A DNA stretch of 64,000 nt. Source: Streptomyces poonensis. GTDB taxonomy: Bacteria; Actinomycetota; Actinomycetes; Streptomycetales; Streptomycetaceae. Numbering within the stretch: position 1 is the first letter of the stretch; the number at the start of each line of letters is the position of its first letter. Location: assembly GCF_014650915.1 (NCBI RefSeq), contig NZ_BMVW01000002.1, positions 62,001 to 126,000 on the forward strand. Reading direction: 5' to 3'. A program made the position numbers and the translations under genes. Below the pieces are notes generated by a model. The model saw only the letters and a list, made by a program, of their open reading frames with translations. It did no database searches and had not been told where the DNA came from. Shown here piece after piece: positions 7,745-15,476 of this stretch.

Positions 7745-8712
7745 GGTCGTGCCCCTTCGTTCGGTACCGCGGCCGCGGCGGTCGTGTCCGCGCCGCTGCC
7801 GCCCGTCGTGTACTCGACGCTGCGTGCGGTGAGGTCCATGTACGCCTGCTCCAGCGAGACCCGGACGTCGCTCAACCGGTGCAGCCGGACCCGGCAGTGG
7901 TGGGCCAGGTCGCCGATCTCGGCGGCGGTGCGGCCCTCGACGGTGAGTTCGCCGGACGGAGACGTCTCGACGCTCACCCCTTCAGCCGTCACCAGACGAC
8001 GCACCAGTGCCGCCCTCTCCTCGGGGTCGGGCACCACGGCGCGCGCCGACGCGGGAGAGGCGGCGGCGAGGAAGTCCGTCATGGAGGTGTCGCTCAGCAG
8101 CCGGCCCCGGCCGATGACGACGAGATGGTCGGCCGTCAGCTGCATTTCGCTCATCAGATGGCTGGAGAGGAACACGGTGCGTCCCTCCGCCGCCTGGTCC
8201 CGGACCAGCCGGCGGATCCACCGCACGCCGTCCGGGTCGAGGCCGTTGACCGGCTCGTCCAGGACGAGCACCGGCGGATCGCCGAGCAGGGCGCCCGCCA
8301 CCCCGAGTCGCCCGCTCATGCCGAGCGAGTACGTGCCCGCCGGCCGGCGGGCAGCCTTGGCCAGGCCCACCCTCTCCAGCACCTCGTCCACGCGGCGTAC
8401 CGGAATGCCGTTGGCCCGGGCCTGGGCGACGAGGTGCGTGCGGCCGGAACGGGCCGGGTGGACGGCCCGGGCGTCCAGCATCGCGCCGACCGCGCACAGC
8501 GGCCGGCGCAGGTCCGCGTAGGGCCGGCCGGCGATCAGGGCCCGCCCGCGCGTGGGATGGTCCAGGCCCAGGATCATGCGCATCGTGGTGGACTTCCCGG
8601 CCCCGTTGGGGCCGAGGAAGCCGGTCACACGGCCGGCCTGGACGTCGAATGTCAGCTCGTCCACGGCGAGGGTGCCGCCATAGCGTTTGGTGAGTCCTTC
8701 GAGGGTAATCAC
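7741..8712 (-). CDS. ABC transporter ATP-binding protein
   Basis: A 323-aa ATPase. Walker A is GPNGAGKST, the signature is LGMSGRLGVAGALL (a diverged LSGGQ, common in this DrrA-like group), Walker B is PPVLVLDEPVNGLD and the H-loop is LSSHLMSEM. A roughly 80-residue C-terminal regulatory domain follows. I chose GTG at 8712 because it starts exactly at ITLEGLTKRYGG and has GAAGGA 6 nt upstream; an in-frame start 23 codons earlier has no ribosome site. It forms an exporter with the overlapping permease. The divergent response regulator is the probable controller. Confidence 0.9.
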   Translation of the reverse strand: MITLEGLTKRYGGTLAVDELTFDVQAGRVTGFLGPNGAGKSTTMRMILGLDHPTRGRALIAGRPYADLRRPLCAVGAMLDARAVHPARSGRTHLVAQARANGIPVRRVDEVLERVGLAKAARRPAGTYSLGMSGRLGVAGALLGDPPVLVLDEPVNGLDPDGVRWIRRLVRDQAAEGRTVFLSSHLMSEMQLTADHLVVIGRGRLLSDTSMTDFLAAASPASARAVVPDPEERAALVRRLVTAEGVSVETSPSGELTVEGRTAAEIGDLAHHCRVRLHRLSDVRVSLEQAYMDLTARSVEYTTGGSGADTTAAAAVPNEGARP

Positions 8713-8955
8713 ACAGTTCCTTCTCGGTCGCGGACCGCGGACAGCGGGACACAGCACGCGGAAGCCGACGGTGACGCGCACCGAACGACCCGTGCCGGGC
8801 CCGGCCCGGGGCGGGGCGGGGCGGCCGCCTCGATTCCCGGACGAGAGCGACGCTAGAAGTCCGCGGCGCCGGCGCCCATTGGTCGAACGGCAGCGGCGTC
8901 CTGCCCTTCGTCGGGGGTGTGCCCCGACCCGGGGCGGATCTGCGAGGACTCACCG

Positions 8956-8990
8956 TTCGCACGGCGGTGCGCCGCCCGTAGGCTCGCCGC
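8956..8990 (+). promoter_or_regulatory. Leaderless-type promoter of the response regulator
   Basis: TTCGCA (8956-8961) and TAGGCT (8979-8984) are separated by 17 bp. The start point would fall at or next to the GTG at 8991, leaving no room for a Shine-Dalgarno, and none is present. This fits a leaderless mRNA. Confidence 0.6.
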
Positions 8991-9671
8991 GTGGAGAAGA
9001 CGACACCCAGCAGCCGACCGGTCCGGGTCCTGGTGGCCGACGACGAGGCGATGGTCCGGGCGGGTGTGCGGGCCATCCTGGCCAGGGACCCGCACGTCGA
9101 GGTGGTCGCCGAGGCGAGTGACGGGCACGAGGCCATCGCGCTCACCCGTCGGCACCGGCCGGACGTGGTCCTGCTGGACATCCAGATGCCCCACCTGGAC
9201 GGGCTGACAGCGGTGGCGCGACTCCACCGCGAGCTCACGGCGGTCGGTGTGATCATGCTGACGACCTTCGGCCAGGACGAATACGTCACCCGCGCCCTGG
9301 AGGAGGGCGCCGACGGCTTTCTGCTGAAGGCGGACGACCCGAGGGAACTGCTCAACGGGGTACGGGCGGTGGGCGCCGGCGGGGCCTATCTGTCCCCGCG
9401 GGTCGCCGGCCGGGTCATCGCCGGGCTGCGCGCACACCGGGCGGCACACCCGCACCGCTCACTGGAGCGGCTCACGCAACGGGAGCGCGAGGTGCTGGCC
9501 GGACTCGGGGCGGGGCTGTCCAACGCGGAGATCGCGAGCCGGTTGCACCTGGTCGAGGGCACGGTGAAGGCGCACGTCAGCGCGGTGCTCGGGAAGCTGG
9601 GCGCGCGTAACCGGGTGGAGGCGGCCATCGCCGCGTACGAAGCCGGCCTGGTCCCGCCACGCCGTGGCTGA
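8991..9671 (+). CDS. Response regulator, NarL/LuxR family
   Basis: A 226-aa regulator. The receiver domain (residues 11-125) has acidic residues in VLVADDEAMVRAG, the phosphoacceptor Asp in VVLLDIQMPHLDG, Thr in MLTTFG and Lys in FLLKADDP. A LuxR HTH covers about 155-215 (LTQREREVLAGLGAGLSNAEIA, then VKAHVSAVLGKLGARNRVEA). It is divergent from the ABC exporter and kinase genes and is the natural partner of the kinase at 5101-6795. The GTG start fits the leaderless promoter. Confidence 0.9.
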   Translation: MEKTTPSSRPVRVLVADDEAMVRAGVRAILARDPHVEVVAEASDGHEAIALTRRHRPDVVLLDIQMPHLDGLTAVARLHRELTAVGVIMLTTFGQDEYVTRALEEGADGFLLKADDPRELLNGVRAVGAGGAYLSPRVAGRVIAGLRAHRAAHPHRSLERLTQREREVLAGLGAGLSNAEIASRLHLVEGTVKAHVSAVLGKLGARNRVEAAIAAYEAGLVPPRRG

Positions 9672-9889
9672 CCCGGTGCCGGCACCCCGCCACGTGCCGA
9701 TCGGTCCTCGGCCCCCTGTCTCCGGTGTTCTGGTCCCATGTCCGGCCCCACGGTGAGGTGGACCTGGATATGGGCGCCCGCCTCGACCTCGCCGTGGCCT
9801 CCGTACCGGGACCCTGTGAACCTGCGCCCGTACGGCGCTGCGAGCGGGCCGCGCCGACGTCTCGCGTGGCGCGACATCGACACCTGGCT
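9672..9889. other. Spacer between response regulator and Tn3 remnant
   Basis: No supportable gene here. It holds the end of the decayed Tn3 transposase reading frame, whose last recognisable residues lie near 9890, and the 3' flank of the response regulator. Confidence 0.4.
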
Positions 9890-10397
9890 GCCCCGTGCCC
9901 ACAGCACGAACATCTGGGCACGGCCGGCCTCCGGCATCGCCGCGTAGGTGGGGTGGGTGAAGCGGCGCAGGATCGCCTCGGTGGACGCTGTCCGGGTCCT
10001 TGATCTCATCTGGTCGTACTGCTGGGCGATGAGTTCCCGGCGGATCGGGCGGGTCAGTGCCGGAGCCGGCCACAGGTAGGAGTCGGGCTCGCCGGCCACC
10101 GGCCGGTACAGCTTCACCTCGTTATTTCGCTTGATCCTGGGCAGCAGGCAGAAGTTCAGCGACCTCGTGATGCCGAACCCGATCTCCGACTGGCCGTGCG
10201 CCCCACGAATCGGTGCTGCGGGCGGCGAAGGTGGCGTTCGCCATGTTCACGGCGATGACGCGGGCGACCTCTGCGGGCAGGTAGCGGCGCCGCACGTAGC
10301 GCGGTTCGTTCTCGGTGTGGCCGTGGCCGCCGGAGGCAACGGCTTCGATTCCGATGCTCGTGCCGTAGGCGTTGCCGCGCGGCGATGTCCTGCGCAC
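9890..10397 (-). pseudogene. Tn3-family transposase (TnpA) remnant
   Basis: Two blocks of TnpA survive in the order of the intact protein. EAVASGGHGHTENEPRYVRR, with YLPAEVARVIAV, lies at about 10215-10370. GFGITRSLNFCLLPRIKR continues into VKLYRPVAGEPD, LTRPIRRELIAQQYDQM, EAILRRF and HPTYAAM, at about 9890-10180. The catalytic segment between the blocks and both ends are missing, and frames shift between them. Intact Tn3 transposases are about 1000 aa; about 150 residues remain. No terminal inverted repeats or resolvase were seen, so it is immobile. Confidence 0.75.
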
Positions 10398-10494
10398 GGT
10401 CCGAAAAGATCCGTCTCACCGCCCAGCGGTCGCCGGTTCCACCGTAGCCATCGCCCGAAGGCCGGGTGCGCTGCCGCCGTTCCGTCCACGGGAT

Positions 10495-10544
10495 GGACAC
10501 CCGGGCAACAATATGTGCGATGCATCTAGTGTGCCCGGGTGTCC
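10495..10544. repeat. 13-bp inverted repeat around a putative -10
   Basis: GGACACCCGGGCA (10495-10507) and TGCCCGGGTGTCC (10532-10544) are perfect complements separated by 24 nt. TAGTGT at 10527-10532 could be the -10 of the ABC ATPase gene that starts at 10568. The layout suggests an operator or a leader hairpin for that gene. Confidence 0.65.
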
Positions 10545-10567
10545 TGTGCGTAGAAGGGGGCCCGGAC

Positions 10568-11401
10568 ATGACCGAGCGGCCGACCGAGCCGATACCGAAC
10601 GGTCAGAACGTGGTCGTCGCCCTGAGCGATGTCGCCGTCCGCCGCCATACGAATGGCCAGGTGATCCTCTCGGAGGTCGACTGGACGGTTCGGGCCGGGG
10701 AGCACTGGGCCCTGCTCGGGGCCAACGGTGCCGGAAAGACCACCTTGCTGCGGCTGCTGGGCGCCCTGATGCATCCGACGTCCGGGAGCGTCGAGGTGCT
10801 GGGCTGCCGGCTCGGCCGGGTCGACGTACGTGATCTGCGGGCCCGTATCGGCCATGTGAGCTCCGCCCAGCGCGTGCCGCAGGACGCCGACGCGCACACC
10901 GTCGTTCTGACCGGCCACAGCGGCACGGTGCAACCGCTGTGGCGTACGTACGACGACGAGGTGCGCCGACGCGCCCACGCGCTCCTCGCGGAGCTCGGCA
11001 TCAAGGAGCTGGCCGACCGTCCCTTCGGGGTGTGCTCCGGCGGGCAGCGAGCGCGCATCCTGATCGCCAGGGCGCTGATGGCGGCGCCGCCCCTGCTGCT
11101 GCTCGACGAGCCGTTCAACGCGCTGGACCTGCCCTCCCGGGAGGACCTCGTGGAGGCGCTGCAGCGGCTGGCCGAGAGCCGCCCGGAGCTGGCCACCGTG
11201 ACGGTGACGCACCATCTGGAGGAGCTGTCCCCGGCGGTCGGTCACGCGCTGCTGCTGCGGGAGGGGCGGGTGCTCGCCGCGGGACCGGTCGACGAGGTGC
11301 TGACCGGCCCGTGGCTGACGGAATGCTTCGGCCGCCCCGTCACCGTGGTCCGGCACGACGGCCGGTGGGCGGCCTACTCCGGCCGCCTCACGGCCGGCTG
11401 A
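10568..11401 (+). CDS. Stand-alone ABC transporter ATP-binding protein
   Basis: A 277-aa ATPase with Walker A GANGAGKTT (about residue 52), a Q-loop region at IGHVSSAQRV, a signature of CSGGQRARILIARAL, Walker B PPLLLLDEPFNALD and the switch His in VTHHLEEL. It starts at ATG 10568 with GAAGGGGG upstream. No permease gene adjoins it. This architecture matches YlmA/ModF-like orphan ATPases of actinobacteria, whose partner or role is poorly defined. It lies directly before the split lplA gene with about 107 bp between. Confidence 0.85.
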   Translation: MTERPTEPIPNGQNVVVALSDVAVRRHTNGQVILSEVDWTVRAGEHWALLGANGAGKTTLLRLLGALMHPTSGSVEVLGCRLGRVDVRDLRARIGHVSSAQRVPQDADAHTVVLTGHSGTVQPLWRTYDDEVRRRAHALLAELGIKELADRPFGVCSGGQRARILIARALMAAPPLLLLDEPFNALDLPSREDLVEALQRLAESRPELATVTVTHHLEELSPAVGHALLLREGRVLAAGPVDEVLTGPWLTECFGRPVTVVRHDGRWAAYSGRLTAG

Positions 11402-11508
11402 GACCCGCAGGCCCCGCAGGTACCGTTTCCCGGGCCGGTTCGTCCATGGCCGGGAACACCGCGACCGCCTCGGATGTTGGTCTTTGCGGCAGAAACGGAG
11501 GCCAGGCA

Positions 11509-12081
11509 GTGCACGGTGAGTACAAGGTGCCCGGCGGCAAGCTCGTCGTCGTGGACGTGGAGGTCGAGGACGGCGTGCTGCGGCACCCGCGCGTGGCAGG
11601 GGACTTCTTCCTCGAACCGGACGAGGCGCTGGACGCCGTGAACCGCGCCCTGGAAGGGGCTCCGGCCGGTACCGACGCGACCGGGCTGGCCGCACGGATC
11701 GACGCGGCCCTGCCCGAGGGCACGGTGATGTACGGGCTGACCTCGCAGGGCGTGGGCGTCGCCGTACGCCGGGCCCTGGCGCAGGCCGCCGACTGGGCGG
11801 ACTACGAATGGCAGCTGATCCACGACGGCCCGCAGTCGCCTGCCCTGCACATGGCACTGGACGAGGTGCTCACCGCCGAGGTGGCCGCGGGGCTGCGGCC
11901 GCCGACGCTGCGGGTGTGGGAGTGGGGCGCCCCGGCAGTGATCATCGGCAGCTTCCAGTCGCTGCGCAACGAGGTCGACGCCGAGGCCGCCGCCCGGCAC
12001 GGCATCGAGGTGGTGCGCCGGATCTCCGGCGGCGGCGCGATGTTGGTCGCACCGCGAGGGCACTACGTGCTGTCCGCGTAG
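11509..12081 (+). pseudogene. lplA: Lipoate-protein ligase, 5' portion split by element insertion
   Basis: The first 178 codons of the host lipoate-protein ligase. An N-terminal accessory-type domain (HGEYKVPGGKLVVVDVEVED) is followed by the start of the BPL/LplA/LipB catalytic fold (HMALDEVLTAEV, SFQSLRNEVD and the lipoate-loop motif VVRRISGGGAM). After Met178 the reading enters foreign DNA and stops after 12 more codons (TAG 12079). The remaining 3' part is at 40523-41051 and rejoins in frame: 178 codons, a TTC formed across the TT core, then VEPGNTITYSL. The truncated product lacks the rest of the active site and is presumably inactive. GTG start with GGAGG at 7-nt spacing. Confidence 0.9.
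12023..12065. other. attL: left junction of the integrated element
   Basis: Left of 12043 the sequence is host lplA (ending GGCGGCGCGATG). TT at 12043-12044 is the only sequence shared with the right junction. From 12045 the sequence is element DNA (GGTCGCACCGCGAGGGCACT), the P' arm. Rejoining with the arm at 40500-40520 gives an imperfect palindrome matching at 15 of 21 positions, as in serine-integrase attP sites. Confidence 0.85.
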
Positions 12082-12171
12082 CCGTCACCGCGCGGTCCCG
12101 CACCGCACGGCACCGTCTCCACCTGCGCCAACGCCCTCGCACGCGAACTAGGTCGGGCCGAGAGTCCGTCC

Positions 12172-12177
12172 TAGCCT
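12172..12177 (+). promoter_or_regulatory. Putative -10 of the integrase gene
   Basis: TAGCCT lies 8 nt before the GTG at 12186, and there is no Shine-Dalgarno. The geometry would give a leaderless integrase mRNA. No clear -35 is seen. Confidence 0.35.
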
Positions 12178-12185
12178 CCGCGATT

Positions 12186-13879
12186 GTGAGTGCCACCGTG
12201 ATCCAGGCACCGCTCCGGCTACGCCCCGAGGAAGACCGGCTGGAAGCCGGCACCCGCCGCAAACGCGGTCTCATCTACGTCCGTGTCTCCAAGGCCCGCG
12301 CCGACATGATCAGTCCGGAGCTGCAGGTCGGACACACCCGGGCCCTCGCCACAGCCGAGAACATCGACGTCGTCCACGAACCGATCATGGACCTCGGTGA
12401 ATCCGGGCGCGAGTTCGAGGAGCGCCGGATCGAAGAGATCAAACAGATGGCACGGGACAAGAAGTTCGACGTGCTCATCCTGTGGATCTGGTCGCGCTTC
12501 GGCCGCAACCTCCGCGAGTCCCTTCAGCACCTCGACGCACTCATGGACTACGGCATCGAAGTCCGGGCTGCCAAGGAGGATTTCGACGGCAAGACGACCA
12601 TCGGGCGCTTCGCCATCGCCCAGATGCTCAACATCGCCGAACTGGAGTCGAACCAGAAGAGCGACTCCTGGCGCGACACTTTCGAACGTCGTCGCAACAA
12701 GGGGCTACCTCACTCCAACCGTGGCCGATTCGGGTACTACCGCTGCGACACCTGCCCGAAGTGGGAGGCCGGGGAGAAAGTGGAGACCTGCCCGAAGTGC
12801 CGTTCCGGCATCCTGAACATCGACCCCGTCACGGGTCCGGTACTGGCCCAGCTCTACCGCGACTACGCATTGGGCGTGTCGGTCCGGCAGCTCGTGGTCA
12901 GTCTGAACCGGCGAGGGATCACGACCTTCGCCGGTAAGCCGTTCACGTCCGGTGACCTGCACGCCGTACTGGACAGCGGATTCGGCCTCGGTTTCGTCCG
13001 GTACGTCATTCCCGAGCTGGCACATACCGTCGTCACTCGCCCGGACGGTACGACGAAGAAGAAGCGCGCGAACCGACAGCGCGACATCACGGCCTACCTC
13101 TACTACCAGGGCGTACATCAGGCAGTAATCGCAGACCCCGTCGAATGCGAGCGGATCTGGGATGCATACACCAAGCGACGCATCGCACAGAGCAAACGCG
13201 GATTCTTCTCGAACCAGGCGCGCTATTCGCTTTCCACCGTGCTTCGGTGCTCCGGCTGCGGCGGACGTATGCAGACGGCGCTGCGCAACAAGAAGTACCG
13301 CCGCCCGTTGGTCGACGGACTGCCCAACCCACTGGATGTCACCTTCCGCTGCGCCAACCACATCGACAACAAGTCCCGTCCTGCGAACGGGACGTACGTT
13401 TCTCTCGCCGTGGCGGAGAAGTGGTTCCTGGCCTGGCTCGAAGCCGAAGTGAGGATGGACGACGAGACCGCGGAAGCCGTTCGGGCCAAGATGGCACAGC
13501 TCACGAACAAGGCACCGACGATATCGTCCCCTTGAAGGCACGGCTGACAGAAATGGAGGGGCGACTGAAGGGTCTGCAGACGCAGGAAGACAAGCTCACC
13601 GATGCTGTGCTCGCGGAGTTGGTGTCCGAAGAATCAGCCCGCCGTAAGCAGGCCGAACTCAAGACACAGAAGGCGGCCCTTCTCGAAGAGCAGGCGGAGA
13701 TTCGCTCCAAGCTGGGTGAAGCCACTCATGAGATACGCCCGCGTCCGGACAAGGAACGACTGCTCAACGCCCGCAGGATCTACGACTCGGCCGGCCAGGC
13801 CGACCGCCGTGAACTGGTATCGCGACTCGTTCGCGAGATACGTGTACAGAAAGGAAAGAGCAGTCCGGAAAAGATCTAG
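12186..13879 (+). pseudogene. int: Large serine integrase, frameshifted before its coiled coil
   Basis: The catalytic domain begins at RGLIYVRVSKARAD, with the nucleophilic Ser in YVRVS, and continues through LWIWSRFGRNLRESLQHLD. A recombinase domain follows, holding an extra CDTC...CPKC knuckle pair, then a zinc ribbon region (LRCSGCGGRM ... FRCANH). Frame one ends at 13535 after 449 residues. The next frame continues without a break as GTDDIVPLKARLTEMEGRLK, a coiled coil ending at 13879. Restoring one base near 13517 (AAGGC to AAGGGC) gives about 564 aa, normal for the family. No canonical slippery heptamer is present, so mutation is likelier than programmed shifting. Position beside attL fits an integrase. 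Confidence 0.85.
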
Positions 13880-13881
13880 GT

Positions 13882-14073
13882 CTACCCGCTCTGGGTCCCG
13901 CCCCCGTCGCGACCGGACTTGGCCCTGTCTGCCTGACTGTCTTCCTGACTCTCCTCCCCGAATCCGAGCCCATACCGTAGGGCCAAGACTGCGGCGAGAT
14001 CCCAGAACTCCCTGAGGCACTCCTCACGGGAATGGACTTCGGCGATGACCACGTGACTCCTCACATCGTGCAC
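13882..14073 (-). CDS. Small conserved-looking hypothetical protein
   Basis: A 63-aa acidic protein read convergently toward the integrase: HVVIAEVHSREECLREFWD, then LAAVLALRYGLGFGEE and a hydrophilic tail. It looks like a real coding unit, with a helical amphipathic middle and Streptomyces codon use, starting at GTG 14073. A perfect 10-bp inverted repeat covers its start and ribosome site. It could be a small regulator or excisionase-like partner of the integrase, but it has no recognisable motif. Confidence 0.5.
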   Translation of the reverse strand: MHDVRSHVVIAEVHSREECLREFWDLAAVLALRYGLGFGEESQEDSQADRAKSGRDGGGTQSG

Positions 14074-14096
14074 CGGCCCTCTCTCCAGAGGGCCGG
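14073..14096. repeat. Perfect inverted repeat at the small ORF start
   Basis: CCGGCCCTCT (14073-14082) and AGAGGGCCGG (14087-14096) are perfect complements with a 4-nt loop. On the minus strand the hairpin would cover the Shine-Dalgarno of the 63-aa ORF. On the plus strand it could end transcription between the integrase and the replacement lplA. Confidence 0.7.
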
Positions 14097-14302
14097 TTGC
14101 ATGCGGGCTCCATCGTGTCCTTCGCAGACAGCTTGGCCACGCCGTGAGCGCTTGGTATGTGGGCTCCGACCCTCATTCTCGCGACCGCCGACTTCGCAGC
14201 GCGTCCGCTGTTTCAGTGACACGGACAACCGCGCTCACCCGTGCGGACGGACGGTCGGCGGTGCGAGTTACCGTTGATCCGGAAACGGCACATGGAGGAA
14301 AG

Positions 14303-15367
14303 ATGCACGGGGAGTACAAGGTCCCGGGTGGCAAGCTGGTCGTTGTCGACCTTGACGTAGCCGACGGCGCGCTTCTGAACGTCCGAGTGTCGGGCGACTT
14401 CTTCTTGGAGCCCGACGAAGCCCTGCTCGCCATCGACCAGGCACTCGAAGGCGCCGCAGCCGAGACGGATGCCGCCGGCCTCGCCGCCCGCATCGATGCC
14501 GCCTTGCCCGAGGGCACCGTCATGTACGGCCTCACTGCGGAGGGCGTGGCCGTGGCTGTGCGCCGCGCATTGGCCAAGGCGACGGACTGGACCGACTACG
14601 ACTGGCAGCTCATCCACGACGACCCCCAGTCCCCCGCCCTGCACATGGCCCTAGACGAGGTTCTCACTGCCGAGGTCGCGGCCGGCCGCCGCGGCCCCAC
14701 CCTCCGGGTATGGGAATGGGCGCAGCCGTCGGTCATCATCGGCAGCTTCCAGTCCCTGCGCAACGAGGTCGACCCGGAGGGCGCCGCCCGCCACGACATC
14801 ACCGTGGTGCGCCGCATCTCTGGTGGCGGCGCCATGTTCGTGGAGGTCGGGAACAGCATCACCTATTCCCTGTCCGTGCCTGCGCCCCTCGTCTCCGGCC
14901 TCTCCTTCGCCGAGTCCTACGCCTACCTCGACGACTGGGTTCTCGGCGCCTTCGCCGACATGGGCATCAAGGCCTGGTACCAGCCGCTCAACGACATCGC
15001 CACCGAGGCCGGCAAGATCGGCGGCGCCGCCCAGAAGCGCATGGTCGCCACCGACGGCGGCCCCGGCGCCGTCCTCCACCACGTCACCATGAGCTATGAC
15101 ATCGACGCCGACAAGATGCTCGAAGTTCTCCGCATCGGCAAGGAGAAGATGTCCGACAAGGGCACCAAGAGCGCGAAGAAGCGCGTCGACCCCCTCCGCC
15201 GCCAGACCGGCCTCCCCCGCGAAGCCGTCATCGAGCGGATGCTCGCTTCCTTCCACAGCCGCTACGGTCTGGCCGAAGGCCATGTCACCGACGAGGAGAT
15301 GACCCGCGCGAAGGAACTCGCCGAGACCAAGTTCAGCGATCCCGAGTGGACCGCCCGGGTTCCCTGA
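14303..15367 (+). CDS. lplA: Complete lipoate-protein ligase carried by the element
   Basis: A 354-aa protein, the exact length of the reconstructed host gene. It has the same order: accessory domain (HGEYKVPGGKLVVVDLDVAD), then a catalytic core with ALHMALDEVLTAEVAAG, SFQSLRNEVD, RRISGGGAMFVEVGNSITYS, QPLNDIATEAGKIGGAAQKR and KGTKSAKKRVDPLRRQTG. Such enzymes activate lipoate (or octanoate) with ATP and attach it to lysines of E2 and H proteins. ATG 14303 has GGAGGAA just upstream. Every motif is intact while the host copy is split, so this copy probably supplies the activity. Its sequence around the integrase target differs from the host gene. Similarity is seen; functional replacement is inferred. 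Confidence 0.92.
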   Translation: MHGEYKVPGGKLVVVDLDVADGALLNVRVSGDFFLEPDEALLAIDQALEGAAAETDAAGLAARIDAALPEGTVMYGLTAEGVAVAVRRALAKATDWTDYDWQLIHDDPQSPALHMALDEVLTAEVAAGRRGPTLRVWEWAQPSVIIGSFQSLRNEVDPEGAARHDITVVRRISGGGAMFVEVGNSITYSLSVPAPLVSGLSFAESYAYLDDWVLGAFADMGIKAWYQPLNDIATEAGKIGGAAQKRMVATDGGPGAVLHHVTMSYDIDADKMLEVLRIGKEKMSDKGTKSAKKRVDPLRRQTGLPREAVIERMLASFHSRYGLAEGHVTDEEMTRAKELAETKFSDPEWTARVP

Positions 15368-15476
15368 CCGCCGGACGACGCGCAGTACTTCGGAAGTCAG
15401 CCACCAACATGTCGGTGACCTCTCTGGGACCACCTGCATCATGGCTAGAAAGTGGTGTCACCAACCTCCAGCCCTC

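Noticed and set aside
12000..12100. A tRNA attachment site for the element
   Set aside because: No tRNA at either junction; the split gene is lplA, and the shared sequence is only TT.
13500..13540. Programmed -1 frameshifting in the integrase
   Set aside because: No slippery heptamer or clear downstream structure; several neighbouring mobility genes carry similar simple lesions.
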